Notes: generated from the letters alone by a model not told the origin. Counted from the stretch's first letter, positions 15,443-24,528 are shown. The stretch: 37,839 nt of DNA from Bacillus sp. T33-2 (GCF_002860205.1 NZ_PGVB01000051.1:1-37839); one strand, 5' to 3'. Program-made: numbers and translations.

Positions 15443-16312
15443 ATGATATATCGCCTGCTTGCGCTAAATGTTGATGGGACGGTCCTGCAATCGAACGGCC
15501 GGATCCATAAATCAACAATAGAAGCAGTACAGTATGTACAGCAGAAAGGGATTTATGTTTCCCTTGTCACCTCAAGAAGCTTTCCGTCCGCGAAGAAAGT
15601 GGCAAAGGCTTTAAAAATTAATTCATTGCTGGTGACCCACAGGGGTGCATATATATCTGCCGATCCTGGCAAACCGATACTTGAAAAACGGATTCCGGAG
15701 GATATTACATACCAGCTTGTTCGTTTTCTGGAAGGATTTCCATGCCAGATCAGGATCGTACATGAACAGTTTTCCCTCGCTAACAAGTACAAATTAAATC
15801 ACAATCTGCTTGCTAAAACTGTGTTTACAACAGGAGACCCTATTTTTTATTCCCAGCAATTTGTTGATTCTGTCAGTGAGGCAATTGCGGACGATCCGGT
15901 ATCTCCGCCCAAAGTGGAAATATATTTCGAATTCGAAGAAGACCTCGAGGATGCTAAACAGGCAATAAAAGCAATGTATTCTGAAGCGGAAGTCCAGCAG
16001 TTGAATTCTTTGCGGATGGACATTATGCCTCAAGGTGTGTCAAAGCTGAATGGCCTCATCCATTTAGGAGGGCACCTGGGCGTCCCGCTGAAGGAAATGG
16101 TCGTGATCGGGGACGGAGACGATGATATTGAATTGCTCAAGGCGTGCGGCCTTGGTGTTGCAATGGGGAATGCTTCAACTGAAGTAAAAAAAGCATCAGA
16201 CTGGGTCACCCGTTCGCAAAACCAGCAAGGAGTCGCATACATGGTCAAGGAGCATTTTCGTAAGCAGCACCCGATTGAATTTTTGCGGAAAATGAATGTG
16301 ATAAAAAAGTAA
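15443..16312 (+). CDS. yhaX: Cof-type HAD-IIB family protein, YhaX, with Asn at the nucleophile position
   Basis: The 289-residue protein is a Cof-type HAD family member like B. subtilis YhaX. Motif I reads LALNVDGT, so the first Asp of DxDGT, the phosphorylated nucleophile, is Asn8 (codon AAT). Motif II is LVTSRS near residue 42. The motif III Lys region is GVSKLNGL and motif IV is GDGDDDIELLKACGLGVAMGN near residues 223-243. The later motifs are intact. The start at 15443 is chosen because the family begins directly at M-IYRLLAL; upstream in-frame residues lack similarity. Loss of the nucleophile suggests binding or regulation rather than phosphatase activity, but Asn may also be normal in this subfamily. 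Confidence 0.88.
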   Translation: MIYRLLALNVDGTVLQSNGRIHKSTIEAVQYVQQKGIYVSLVTSRSFPSAKKVAKALKINSLLVTHRGAYISADPGKPILEKRIPEDITYQLVRFLEGFPCQIRIVHEQFSLANKYKLNHNLLAKTVFTTGDPIFYSQQFVDSVSEAIADDPVSPPKVEIYFEFEEDLEDAKQAIKAMYSEAEVQQLNSLRMDIMPQGVSKLNGLIHLGGHLGVPLKEMVVIGDGDDDIELLKACGLGVAMGNASTEVKKASDWVTRSQNQQGVAYMVKEHFRKQHPIEFLRKMNVIKK

Positions 16313-16321
16313 TGTAAAAAA

Positions 16322-16361
16322 GGAAGCTGGCCGAATTAATGAATGGCCAGCTTCCCTTTTG
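16322..16361. terminator. Bidirectional terminator between yhaX and the YitT-family gene
   Basis: An 11-bp perfect stem GGAAGCTGGCC / GGCCAGCTTCC (16322-16332, 16345-16355) is flanked by CTTTTG on the plus side and a CTTTTTTAC run on the minus side. Confidence 0.85.
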
Positions 16362-16387
16362 TTTTTAAACTAAACTGAACGCCTTTC

Positions 16388-17305
16388 CTAATGGATGTCC
16401 TTCTTCTTGAACCTTCCACCGCGGACCTCCGCGATATCGGCAACAGCCAAAAATGCGGATGGGTCGTTTTCCGCGACAATGTCTTTCAGCTTTGCTTCCT
16501 CAAGACGATTTATGACGCAAAAAATGACTTTTTTATCGTCACCGGAAAAGGCACCTTCACCCTGCATATACGTCACTCCACGGCCGAGACGGCTGAGGAT
16601 GGCATCTCCAATTTGCTGATGGTGGTCACTGATGATCCACACCGATTTGGATTCATCCAGGCCGGTTATCGTGACATCGATTGTTTTAAAGGCTACAAAA
16701 TAAGCAATCAATGAGTACATCGCCCTGTCCCATGAAAAGACAAATCCGGCTGATCCAAGAATGAATAAATTAAAAAACATAATAATTTCCCCAACTGAAA
16801 AAGGCAGCTTTTTGTTTGCTAGAATCGCGAGTATTTCTGTCCCATCAAGGGAGCCGCCATATCTGATGACGATGCCAACGCCAATACCTAAAATAATACC
16901 ACCGAACACAGTGGCCAGCAGGATATCCTGGGTCAGGGCCGGGACGGGGTGCAGCAAAGTGGTTGTGACTGAGAGGATAAGGATGCCGTACAGAGTTGAC
17001 AAAGCGAAGGTTTTACCAATTTGTTTATATCCAATAAAAAAGAAGGGGATGTTTAATAAAAAAATGAAAAGGCCGAGGTCCCATTTTGTAATATAGGAAA
17101 GCATGATGGAGATTCCGACAATTCCTCCATCAATTACGTGGTTGGGGACGAGGAAAATTTCAAGCCCCACCCCCATCAGAATGGCGCCAAGCGTAATTAA
17201 AATGACGCGCTGCACCACTTTCCTGAAAGGCAGCTTTTTATGCTGAATCTTTTCCTTAAGGGCTTCCTCCTGTTGCGTGATGCTTAGTTCCATAGCTTCT
17301 GCCAT
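16388..17305 (-). CDS. YitT/DUF2179 family membrane protein
   Basis: This 305-residue protein has about five to six membrane segments (for example RVILITLGAILMGVGLEIFL, GLFIFLLNIPFFFIGY, VFGGIILGIGVGIVI and the stretch near residue 200). A C-terminal soluble DUF2179 domain follows (SVWIISDHHQQIGDAILSRL, GVTYMQGEGAFSGDDKKVIF). The family is widespread in Firmicutes (YitT, YpjC, YvjA, YxkD, YqfU); its substrate is not known to me. ATG 17305 follows GGGGGA. Its position between yhaX and hemZ differs from B. subtilis. Confidence 0.85.
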   Translation of the reverse strand: MAEAMELSITQQEEALKEKIQHKKLPFRKVVQRVILITLGAILMGVGLEIFLVPNHVIDGGIVGISIMLSYITKWDLGLFIFLLNIPFFFIGYKQIGKTFALSTLYGILILSVTTTLLHPVPALTQDILLATVFGGIILGIGVGIVIRYGGSLDGTEILAILANKKLPFSVGEIIMFFNLFILGSAGFVFSWDRAMYSLIAYFVAFKTIDVTITGLDESKSVWIISDHHQQIGDAILSRLGRGVTYMQGEGAFSGDDKKVIFCVINRLEEAKLKDIVAENDPSAFLAVADIAEVRGGRFKKKDIH

Positions 17306-17424
17306 TACCAATCCCCCTAATTTGCTTGTTTATCAATTATACCCAATAATATTGCCTCATTGAAAAGATAATGCCTGTTGCCACGCCAGTTGTATAACAC
17401 AACACCACTCATATTTTGACTGTA

Positions 17425-17454
17425 TTGACCGTGGAATGGGGCACATTGTACACT
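17425..17454 (+). promoter_or_regulatory. Candidate SigA promoter of hemZ
   Basis: TTGACC (17425-17430) and TACACT (17449-17454) are separated by 18 bp. The expected start site is ~25 bp before the hemZ TTG. Confidence 0.5.
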
Positions 17455-17484
17455 TAAAGAAGTTTATTTGAAAAGGTGATTATT

Positions 17485-19002
17485 TTGCATATCTATATAG
17501 ATGGATTACAGGATGAAAGGTTTCAGCGGCCACTACAGCTGATTTCAAATTTGTTCTTTGAAGAACCAGAATTATCGTTTTCCCAGCCGGGGGAAAAGCC
17601 TGCCGATGTGTCCGTGATTTTTAATCTCGAATCAGACAATTACGTCTTTGTACACGCTGAGCTTACAGTACCGGACGGAAAACTGTATAGAACATCCCGC
17701 AAAAAAAAGCTGATACACGGGGAATCTGAAAAAGAAGTATTCAAACAGATAAAAAATGCTGTATCCCATGCCTACCTGACCGTTTTGCAGGAATGGACCG
17801 GAATGGTACAAAAATGGGGGATTTTGACAGGTGTGCGTCCGACGAAACTGCTGCATAAAAAAATGCAGGAGGGGATTGGCCGCGAAACTGCACACCGAGA
17901 GCTTGCGGAAGAATTCATGATCTCAGATGAGAAAATCTCTTTAATGCAGCAAATCGTTGACCGGCAGCTCTCGGTCCTGCCAGACCTTTATCAGTTGCAA
18001 AATGAGGTAAGCATTTATATTGGAATCCCGTTTTGTCCGACCAAATGTGCATATTGTACTTTCCCTGCTTACGCCATCAATGGCAGGCAGGGTTCTGTGA
18101 ACTCATTTCTGGGAGGCCTCCATCATGAAATGCGGGAAATAGGAAAGTGGCTCAAGGAAAACGGCATTGGCATCACGACTGTTTACTTTGGAGGCGGCAC
18201 TCCTACGAGTATCACAGCTGAAGAAATGGATATGCTTTACGAGGAGATGTACACCTCTTTCCCTGACGTGAAGAATATCCGGGAAATCACAGTTGAAGCT
18301 GGCAGGCCTGATACGATCACTCCCGAAAAGCTCGAGGTCCTGAAAAAATGGAATATTGACCGGATCAGCATCAATCCCCAGTCATACATCCAGGAAACAT
18401 TGAAAGCAATCGGCCGCCACCATACGGTCGATGAAACAATCACAAAGTACCATCTTGCACGGCAAATGGGCATGAACAATATCAACATGGATTTGATCAT
18501 CGGTTTGCCAGGCGAAGGGACGGGTGAATTTGCCCATACGCTGAGTGAAACCGGGAAACTTATGCCGGAATCTTTGACAGTCCATACACTTTCATTTAAA
18601 AGGGCGTCTGAGATGACGAGGAATAAAGAAAAGTACAAGGTTGCCGGCCGGGAAGAAATTGAGGAAATGATGGACATGGCCGAGAAGTGGACGAAAGAAC
18701 ATGATTACGCTCCTTATTATCTTTACAGGCAAAAAAATATTCTTGGCAACCTGGAAAACGTCGGTTATGCCCGGCCTGGCCAGGAAAGCCTCTATAACAT
18801 CATAATCATGGAAGAACTGCAAACCATCATCGGGCTTGGCTGCGGCGCCTCCAGTAAATTCATTGATCCAGTTACCGGGAAAATAACACATTTCGCAAAC
18901 CCGAAGGATCCCAAATCCTACAACGACAGTTTTACTGCTTATACGGATGAAAAAATCAGCTTTCTTGAAGAGTTATTTAATACACAAAGCTCCCCGTCGT
19001 AA
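17485..19002 (+). CDS. hemZ: Oxygen-independent coproporphyrinogen III oxidase-like radical SAM protein HemZ
   Basis: This 505-residue radical SAM protein resembles B. subtilis HemZ and is expected to act in anaerobic heme synthesis on coproporphyrinogen III. The iron-sulfur cluster motif is IPFCPTKCAYCTFPAY near residues 180-195. The SAM-binding VYFGGGTPTSI follows near 232, then VEAGRPDTIT and a HemW/HemN-type C-terminal part. Translation most likely starts at TTG 17485 (MHIYIDGLQDERFQRP); AAAAGG lies 8 bp before it and would overlap the alternative GTG at 17476. A SigA-like promoter lies just upstream. Confidence 0.92.
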   Translation: MHIYIDGLQDERFQRPLQLISNLFFEEPELSFSQPGEKPADVSVIFNLESDNYVFVHAELTVPDGKLYRTSRKKKLIHGESEKEVFKQIKNAVSHAYLTVLQEWTGMVQKWGILTGVRPTKLLHKKMQEGIGRETAHRELAEEFMISDEKISLMQQIVDRQLSVLPDLYQLQNEVSIYIGIPFCPTKCAYCTFPAYAINGRQGSVNSFLGGLHHEMREIGKWLKENGIGITTVYFGGGTPTSITAEEMDMLYEEMYTSFPDVKNIREITVEAGRPDTITPEKLEVLKKWNIDRISINPQSYIQETLKAIGRHHTVDETITKYHLARQMGMNNINMDLIIGLPGEGTGEFAHTLSETGKLMPESLTVHTLSFKRASEMTRNKEKYKVAGREEIEEMMDMAEKWTKEHDYAPYYLYRQKNILGNLENVGYARPGQESLYNIIIMEELQTIIGLGCGASSKFIDPVTGKITHFANPKDPKSYNDSFTAYTDEKISFLEELFNTQSSPS

Positions 19003-19018
19003 TGATTGGGAGCTTTTA
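18986..19018 (+). terminator. Intrinsic terminator overlapping the hemZ stop
   Basis: A 9-bp stem AAAGCTCCC (18986-18994) / GGGAGCTTT (19008-19016) is followed by TT. The left arm is in the last hemZ codons. Confidence 0.55.
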
Positions 19019-19031
19019 GTTTATCGCAAAG

Positions 19032-19165
19032 TGCGAAAGAACGAGCTAATGGACAAAGTGAAGGCCTTCCCTGGTGTAGGTCCAATAGAAGTTCTCTAAC
19101 GGACAAAATCGAGGGATTCGCAGTCGTAAAGTCCGATAGAAGCGCTCTAATGGACAAAAACAAGG
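19032..19165. repeat. Tandem palindromic repeat, ~51-bp period, GTCC...GGAC units
   Basis: Three units end in CTAATGGACAAA or CTAACGGACAAA, with GGACAAA at 19051, 19101 and 19152. Two begin with GTCCAATAGAAG (19080) and GTCCGATAGAAG (19131). Each full unit is an inverted repeat: GTCC-RA-TAGA ... TCTA-AY-GGAC. The third, leftmost unit is degraded on its left side. No ORF with a ribosome site lies here. Confidence 0.7.
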
Positions 19166-19171
19166 AGCTCT

Positions 19172-19669
19172 TTAATTTTTCAGCCCATATGCATGATTAA
19201 TCTTCTCCCAGTTCACTGGCCTGCACAGCCGGTCTTCAGGCTTATCCAATTCCTTGAATCCGTATTTTTTATATAGGCCATGTGCATCCTTTGTGCCCAG
19301 ATTAAAGGATGTTCCTGCTAAGTACGGATTGTGTGTAATAATTTCAATCAGCCATTTGCTAAGCCCTATCCCTCTATATTCGGGCAGAATGAATACATCT
19401 CCCAGCCACGCGTACCTGACAAGGTCTGAAACGACTCTTGCAAAACCAACGAGTTTCGCGTGACTGTCTCTCTCCGGGTTTCCGTTATAAATGCCATAGC
19501 ATAGAGTTGAGTTTTCGATGGATTTTTCAACCAGCTCCCTCGAAATTCCTTCCGCCCAGTAAGATTCCTTGCTCAAAAAAGAATAAATGATGTCGGTGTC
19601 TAAAAATGCTTTTTCAGTAGAAATCGTAAACCCGTCTTCCCTTGTGAAACTCCCAGTATCCTTCTGCAT
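19172..19669 (-). CDS. GNAT family N-acetyltransferase
   Basis: This 165-residue GNAT protein transfers an acetyl group from acetyl-CoA to an unknown amine. The acetyl-CoA loop is visible as PEYRGIGLSKWLIEIITHNP near residues 98-117, preceded by the beta strand AWLGDVFIL. The C-terminal LGTKDAHGLYKKYGFKELD is typical of the fold. ATG 19669 follows GGAGAG. It is a lone gene between the hemZ repeat region and yhaR, in the opposite direction to both. The substrate cannot be predicted. Confidence 0.88.
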   Translation of the reverse strand: MQKDTGSFTREDGFTISTEKAFLDTDIIYSFLSKESYWAEGISRELVEKSIENSTLCYGIYNGNPERDSHAKLVGFARVVSDLVRYAWLGDVFILPEYRGIGLSKWLIEIITHNPYLAGTSFNLGTKDAHGLYKKYGFKELDKPEDRLCRPVNWEKINHAYGLKN

Positions 19670-19768
19670 GATTCCACTCTCCGTTTTTCCAATAAATATA
19701 ACTAAAATACATGTAGAATGCTATATGCAACACAGAATTTGTTTCAATTTTTCTAACTATCTGCAAAA

Positions 19769-19799
19769 AAGTTTTTAATTCTAAATTTTGCAATTATAA
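19769..19799 (+). promoter_or_regulatory. Candidate promoter of yhaR
   Basis: A perfect -10 TATAAT lies in GCAATTATAATAAAAATG. The -35 (TTTTTA at 17 bp) is poor, so the call rests on the -10 and its position about 35 bp before the GTG start. Confidence 0.35.
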
Positions 19800-19832
19800 T
19801 AAAAATGTAACGGACCAAAGGAGGGGAATCGG

Positions 19833-20624
19833 GTGACGACTGATTTTTATACTGAGACTGTAAAAGTGAAGACGGATGGCCGAGTTGCCATTGTCGAATT
19901 GAACAGGCCCAATGCGTTAAATGCCTTGGACCAGGAAATGATCAAGGGCTTGGTGTGGAATTTGAAAGAGATTTGCACTACGGAAGACATCGACATCGTC
20001 GTGCTGCAAGGGGCAGGCAGGGCTTTTTCCGCCGGCGGCGATATTAAGACGATGCTGCTGAATGCAAATGAAACCGATTTCTATGGGATTATGGATTCTA
20101 TCAATGAACTTGTGGTGACGTTGTACAGCATGCCGAAAATCACCATCAGTGCCATATCCGGTGCGGCAGCGGGCCTGGGTTTCAGCCTTGCGCTGGCGAC
20201 TGACTATATCATCGCGGAGCCTTCGAGCAAGCTTGCGATGAATTTTATCGGGATTGGCCTGATTCCTGACGGCGGCGGCCACTTCTTCCTGGAGAGAAGA
20301 CTGGGAGAAGCAAAAGCGAAACAGCTGATCTGGGATGGCAAAACCCTTGCTGCAAGCGAGGCATTGGAGCTTGGCATAATTGATGAAATATCAGAAGCGG
20401 AATTGGCAGGAGCTGTGGAGAAAAAACTGCAGGAATGGCTGCAAAAGCCAATTCAGGCAATGATCAAAACGAAGAAAATCCTCGCGGAGAAAAATCGTCC
20501 CGCCCTGTTGAAAATTTTGGAACTGGAGAAGTTCGGCCAGTTTAAAATGAGGCAGACTGAAGACCACCACGAGGGTGTCAAAGCCTTTATTGAAAAAAGG
20601 AAACCAGATTTTAAAGGGAAATAA
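19833..20624 (+). CDS. yhaR: Enoyl-CoA hydratase/isomerase family protein
   Basis: This 263-residue crotonase-fold protein matches B. subtilis YhaR in context and length. The oxyanion-hole segments are GRAFSAGGDIKTM near residues 63-75 and ISGAAAGLGFSLALATDYII near 107-126; IGIGLIPDGGGHFFLERRLG follows near 138-157. The catalytic Glu of true hydratases in this last segment is replaced by Asp/Gly (PDGGG), so isomerase-like or other CoA chemistry is possible. GTG start at 19833, preceded by AAAGGAGGGG. It is monocistronic with a strong terminator. Confidence 0.88.
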   Translation: MTTDFYTETVKVKTDGRVAIVELNRPNALNALDQEMIKGLVWNLKEICTTEDIDIVVLQGAGRAFSAGGDIKTMLLNANETDFYGIMDSINELVVTLYSMPKITISAISGAAAGLGFSLALATDYIIAEPSSKLAMNFIGIGLIPDGGGHFFLERRLGEAKAKQLIWDGKTLAASEALELGIIDEISEAELAGAVEKKLQEWLQKPIQAMIKTKKILAEKNRPALLKILELEKFGQFKMRQTEDHHEGVKAFIEKRKPDFKGK

Positions 20625-20630
20625 ATAGTA

Positions 20631-20668
20631 AAAAAGCAAAGAGCCCAACAGCGCTCTTTGCTTTTTTT
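20631..20668. terminator. Bidirectional terminator between yhaR and yhzD
   Basis: A-rich flank, GCAAAGAGC / GCTCTTTGC stem and CTTTTTTT on the plus side; the complementary T-run serves the minus-strand gene. Confidence 0.85.
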
Positions 20669-20852
20669 ATGGGCGAAACAAGATAAGTTTCCCTCGTGGA
20701 GACGTACAGCGGTGGGTTTTGTCGGAAAATTTTCTTTCCTCAAGCATTTTGCCCCCAAGCTCCTTTGCCTGGTCATCACTGTTGGCCTGGAACGATTCAT
20801 CCAGAAGTTTTTTGCCATTCGATTCGAAAACTGTTAATTTATAAATCTCCAT
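20667..20852 (-). CDS. yhzD: YhzD family small protein
   Basis: The 61-residue protein (MEIYKLTVFESNGKKLLDES at the start, HRCTSPRGKLILFRP at the end) resembles B. subtilis YhzD in length and location next to yhaR. No membrane segment or catalytic motif is seen. AAGGGGG precedes the ATG. Function is unknown. Confidence 0.75.
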   Translation of the reverse strand: MEIYKLTVFESNGKKLLDESFQANSDDQAKELGGKMLEERKFSDKTHRCTSPRGKLILFRP

Positions 20853-21015
20853 ATTCTGCCCCCTTCACTAGTTATCAATTTTACTATTATTCTTGCATAA
20901 TTTTCAGAAAAATGCAAAAGGCAAATAAACACTGGAAAATGAAACCTTTTTATACAATAATCGTAATAGAAAAGAAAACATAAATATGGACAGTGCAATA
21001 GGGAGGCAAGTGAGA

Positions 21016-21915
21016 ATGGGATTGGACCTGAAACATGTGACAAAACGGTTTGGAAAATTTACTGCGGTTAATGAATTGTCACTATCGATACCTGAAAAAG
21101 AAATGTTTGGATTTCTCGGTGCGAACGGCGCGGGCAAAACAACAACTTTCCGGATGATACTCGGGCTTCTTGATCCAAGCGCAGGAAGCATTTCCTGGGA
21201 TGGCAAACCGATTGATTATTCAACCAGCAATATAGTCGGCTACTTGCCAGAAGAACGAGGGCTGTATCCAAAACTTAAGGTTAAGGACCAGATAGTGTAT
21301 CTTGCCAGATTAAGAGGAATGCATAAGCAGGAAGCCCTTAAAGAGCTTGATTACTGGCTTGATAGGTTCAGGGTACCCGAATATGCTGATAAAAAAGTTG
21401 AAGAGCTGTCAAAGGGGAACCAGCAAAAAATTCAGTTTGTGGCAGCAGTCGTACATAAACCAAAGCTGCTGATCCTTGATGAACCATTCAGCGGGCTGGA
21501 TCCCGTGAATGTAGAGCTGCTGAAAGAAGCAGTAATCGATTTGAAGGAAGCGGGCACGACAATTGTGTTCTCCAGCCACAGGATGGAGCATGTCGAAGAA
21601 ATGTGTGAGCATTTGTGCATCATGCACAAAGGGGTGCCTGTCGTCCATGGTTCCCTCCGCGGCATAAAGAGATCATTTGGCAAGAAAAACCTGGTCATCC
21701 ATGCCGATTTCGATACTGGCTTCCTCGCAGACTATCATGGTGTAACGAAATCAAAACGGACGCCTGAGGGGATCCATCTGCAAATCACCGGTGAAGAGGT
21801 AGCCGGACAAATTTTGCAGGACATCGTCGGCAAGGGATTTATCCGGAAATTTGCAATTGAAGAACCTTCCCTGAATGATATTTTTATAGAAAAGGTCGGT
21901 GCCTCCTATGAATAA
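21016..21915 (+). CDS. yhaQ: ABC transporter ATP-binding protein YhaQ
   Basis: This 299-residue ATPase pairs with YhaP as a NatAB-like exporter. Walker A GANGAGKTTT lies near residue 36, the signature LSKGNQQKIQF near 130 and Walker B LLILDEPFSGLDP near 153. A C-terminal domain of ~100 residues is typical of the NatA/EcsA group. ATG 21016 is chosen because GGGAGG lies 9 bp before it, while the in-frame ATG at 20986 has no ribosome site and adds ten atypical residues. It overlaps yhaP by 8 bp. The substrate is unknown; Na+ export or drug efflux are family possibilities. Confidence 0.9.
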   Translation: MGLDLKHVTKRFGKFTAVNELSLSIPEKEMFGFLGANGAGKTTTFRMILGLLDPSAGSISWDGKPIDYSTSNIVGYLPEERGLYPKLKVKDQIVYLARLRGMHKQEALKELDYWLDRFRVPEYADKKVEELSKGNQQKIQFVAAVVHKPKLLILDEPFSGLDPVNVELLKEAVIDLKEAGTTIVFSSHRMEHVEEMCEHLCIMHKGVPVVHGSLRGIKRSFGKKNLVIHADFDTGFLADYHGVTKSKRTPEGIHLQITGEEVAGQILQDIVGKGFIRKFAIEEPSLNDIFIEKVGASYE

Positions 21916-23155
21916 TTTTTTCATCATTCTCGTTCATACGTATATCACAAAATTAAAAACGAAATCTTTTCTCGTAACGACATTGATTACAATCGCAATC
22001 ATGCTTGCGTTGACCAATCTTCCAAACATCATAGATTTCTTCAACAAAGACAGTGAAAATGAAATTGCTGTCATTGACGAGACCGGACAGCTTCTGGCCC
22101 CGCTCAAGGATCAAATGAAAACTGTGAACGATGAAATATCGCTCGTCCTGTTTGACGGGAATATGGCTGAAGCCGAGAAAAAAGTAGAGGAAGAGAAATA
22201 TAAAGGTGTGCTTCAGCTAACCTTTAATGAAGAACAGCTGCCCGAGGCTTCCTATAAAGCAATGAGTATCGCAGACACTACAATTCCCGGCGATTTGCAA
22301 AATGCCCTGCAGCAAATTAAAACAACGATAGCTTCGTCCCAGATCAACCTGGCTCCTGACCAGCTTGCCAAGCTTTATCAGCCAGTCAGCTTTAAAAAAG
22401 CGGCCCTGGAAGAGAATGCGAAAACAGAAGAAGAACTGAACCAGGCAAGAGGGCTCGTTTATATCTTGCTGTTCATCATTTATTTCGCTGTCATCATGTA
22501 TGCGAACATGATCGCAATGGAAGTAGCCACTGAGAAATCATCCCGTGTGATGGAAATTCTCATATCAAGCGTATCGCCTGTCAAGCAAATGTTTGCAAAA
22601 ATAATCGGGGTCGGGCTTTTAAGCCTTACCCAGCTCGCGGTCATGTTACTTGTCGGCTATTTTTCTGTCAAACAAAATGAAGAAAAGCTTGAAGCCATTT
22701 CAGGGTTCCTCAGCTTCGGGGATGTTCCTGCTGCCACTATCGCGTATGCAGTCATATTCTTTATTCTCGGTTACTTCCTGTATGCGACTCTGGCGGCGTT
22801 CTTAGGGTCGCTTGTCAGCAGGATCGAAGACGTACAGCAAATGATCACGCCGATGACCATGCTTGTGGTAGCAGGCTTTATGATGGCCATGTTTGGGCTT
22901 GGGCAGCCAGATGCTCCATTTATCACCATTACTTCGTTTATTCCGTTCTTCACGCCGATGCTGATGTTTCTCAGGGTCGGCATGCTTTCGATCCCGTTTT
23001 GGGAAGCGGCGCTGGGCATCGCCATCCTTGCCACCACGATTGCCGTGCTGGCTGTATTTGGCGCCAGGGTGTACAGGGGCGGGGTTCTGATGTATGGAAA
23101 ATCAAACTCTTTTAAAGATATTAAAAAAGCATTGCAAATAACTAAAAACGTATAA
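21908..23155 (+). CDS. yhaP: ABC transporter permease YhaP
   Basis: This 415-residue permease has the NatB/ABC-2 layout. The first membrane segment is near residues 20-40 and is followed by a large external domain (~45-175). Five or so helices lie between 176 and 400, for example GLVYILLFIIYFAVIMYANM, and a basic tail ends the protein. SSRVMEILISSVSP near residue 215 is a family motif. The ATG at 21908 lies inside the last codons of yhaQ, so translation is coupled. A terminator follows at 23166. Confidence 0.9.
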   Translation: MNNFFIILVHTYITKLKTKSFLVTTLITIAIMLALTNLPNIIDFFNKDSENEIAVIDETGQLLAPLKDQMKTVNDEISLVLFDGNMAEAEKKVEEEKYKGVLQLTFNEEQLPEASYKAMSIADTTIPGDLQNALQQIKTTIASSQINLAPDQLAKLYQPVSFKKAALEENAKTEEELNQARGLVYILLFIIYFAVIMYANMIAMEVATEKSSRVMEILISSVSPVKQMFAKIIGVGLLSLTQLAVMLLVGYFSVKQNEEKLEAISGFLSFGDVPAATIAYAVIFFILGYFLYATLAAFLGSLVSRIEDVQQMITPMTMLVVAGFMMAMFGLGQPDAPFITITSFIPFFTPMLMFLRVGMLSIPFWEAALGIAILATTIAVLAVFGARVYRGGVLMYGKSNSFKDIKKALQITKNV

Positions 23156-23165
23156 TCAAGTCAGA

Positions 23166-23200
23166 GGGTGGCCCTGAGTGCGGGCCATCCTTTATTATTT
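23166..23200 (+). terminator. Intrinsic terminator of yhaQP
   Basis: A 9-bp stem GGGTGGCCC / GGGCCATCC (one G-U pair in RNA) at 23166-23174 and 23182-23190 is followed by TTTATTATTTTT. Confidence 0.75.
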
Positions 23201-23277
23201 TTAGAAAAAACAAGAACGGGCATTCGGTTTCCCCTAGTGCTAAAATAAAGAAAAAGACGGTTGAAAGGATTTTTGCT

Positions 23278-24528
23278 ATGGGACAGGTAACTTTTTTACA
23301 TACGGCTGACCTCCATCTTGACAGCCCGATGGTTGGATTGAAGAACTTGCCGGGCCATATTTTTAAACGGCTGCAGGAAAGCACATTCAAGGCACTTGAA
23401 AATATCACTGAAGCAGCGATCCGGCATCAGGTGGACTTCGTCATTATTGCTGGTGATATTTTTGACGGGGAGGATCGGAGCCTCCGTGCCCAGGCACGGT
23501 TTAAAAGGGAAATGGACAGGCTGTGCGACAATGGCATCCCTGTGTATGTCATCCATGGAAACCATGACCATCTTGGTGGTTCCTGGGCACAGATGAAATA
23601 CCCTGGCAATGTCCATGTATTCCGGGACAAAGTGGAAGTGAAAACAGTGAAAACGGGCGCCGGCTCCACCGTCCACCTGTATGGATTCAGCTACCCCGAA
23701 AGGCATGTGACAGGGCGCTGGATTGAAAGATATGAAAAAAAGGAAGGCGCTGATTATCATATCGGCATCCTCCATGGCAATGCAGACGGTGCGAAGGAGC
23801 ATGGGAACTATGCCCCGTTTGGGGTTGCAGACCTTGCTGCCAGGCAGTTCGACTATTGGGCGCTTGGACATATCCATAAAAGATCCGTGATTTCGACAGA
23901 ACCACCTGCGCTTTATCCTGGAAACCCGCAGGGCCGGAACAAAAAGGAGTCCGGTGAGAAGGGCTGCTATTTAGTGGGCTTGACGGAGGCCGGAGCTTCC
24001 GTGAATTTTGTTGAAACAGCTGATGTCATTTGGAGGGACGTGAAAATCGATGGGTCATCAGTGTCTGCGTTTCATGACCTTTACCAACTATGCAAAACTG
24101 CGGTTGAAGCAGCGCGGATTGAGGGGAAGGGAGTGCTGTTGTCATTACAGATCGAAAATATGAATCTGGCTCAAAGCAGTCTTCTTGCCCATTCGGGTCC
24201 TGCTGAACTCCTTGACATCCTTCAGGAGGAAGAGAATGATGAAGAATCGTTCGTGTGGCTTTTCAACTTGTCCTACACCGAAGCATACACCGCAACAAGG
24301 GAACAGCTTATGGCACAGGGGGATTTTTTTGAGGAGATGTTTGCTGCCATTGATGGATACCAGGAAGCTGGCCAGGCTCTATCCCCGTTATTCAATCATC
24401 ATTCGGCCCGGAGGTACCTTGAGAGGATCACGGAAGAAGAAGAGCAGATGCTGCTATCGGACGCTGAAAAGCTGCTCCTTAAACTCCTTCTGAAAAATAA
24501 AATGCTTGGGAAGGAGGAGACAGTATGA
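23278..24528 (+). CDS. yhaO: SbcD/Mre11-like metallophosphoesterase YhaO
   Basis: YhaO is a predicted DNA repair exonuclease subunit, 416 residues long. All calcineurin-like metal motifs are visible: HTADLHLDSP (8-17), GDIFDGED (~59), HGNHDHLGG (~92), LHGNADG (~164) and GHIHKR (~199). A C-terminal helical region would contact its partner ATPase. It ends in an ATGA overlap with yhaN, the SbcC/Rad50-like gene, so the two proteins are made together. The ATG at 23278 has a weak ribosome site (GAAAGG). Confidence 0.92.
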   Translation: MGQVTFLHTADLHLDSPMVGLKNLPGHIFKRLQESTFKALENITEAAIRHQVDFVIIAGDIFDGEDRSLRAQARFKREMDRLCDNGIPVYVIHGNHDHLGGSWAQMKYPGNVHVFRDKVEVKTVKTGAGSTVHLYGFSYPERHVTGRWIERYEKKEGADYHIGILHGNADGAKEHGNYAPFGVADLAARQFDYWALGHIHKRSVISTEPPALYPGNPQGRNKKESGEKGCYLVGLTEAGASVNFVETADVIWRDVKIDGSSVSAFHDLYQLCKTAVEAARIEGKGVLLSLQIENMNLAQSSLLAHSGPAELLDILQEEENDEESFVWLFNLSYTEAYTATREQLMAQGDFFEEMFAAIDGYQEAGQALSPLFNHHSARRYLERITEEEEQMLLSDAEKLLLKLLLKNKMLGKEETV

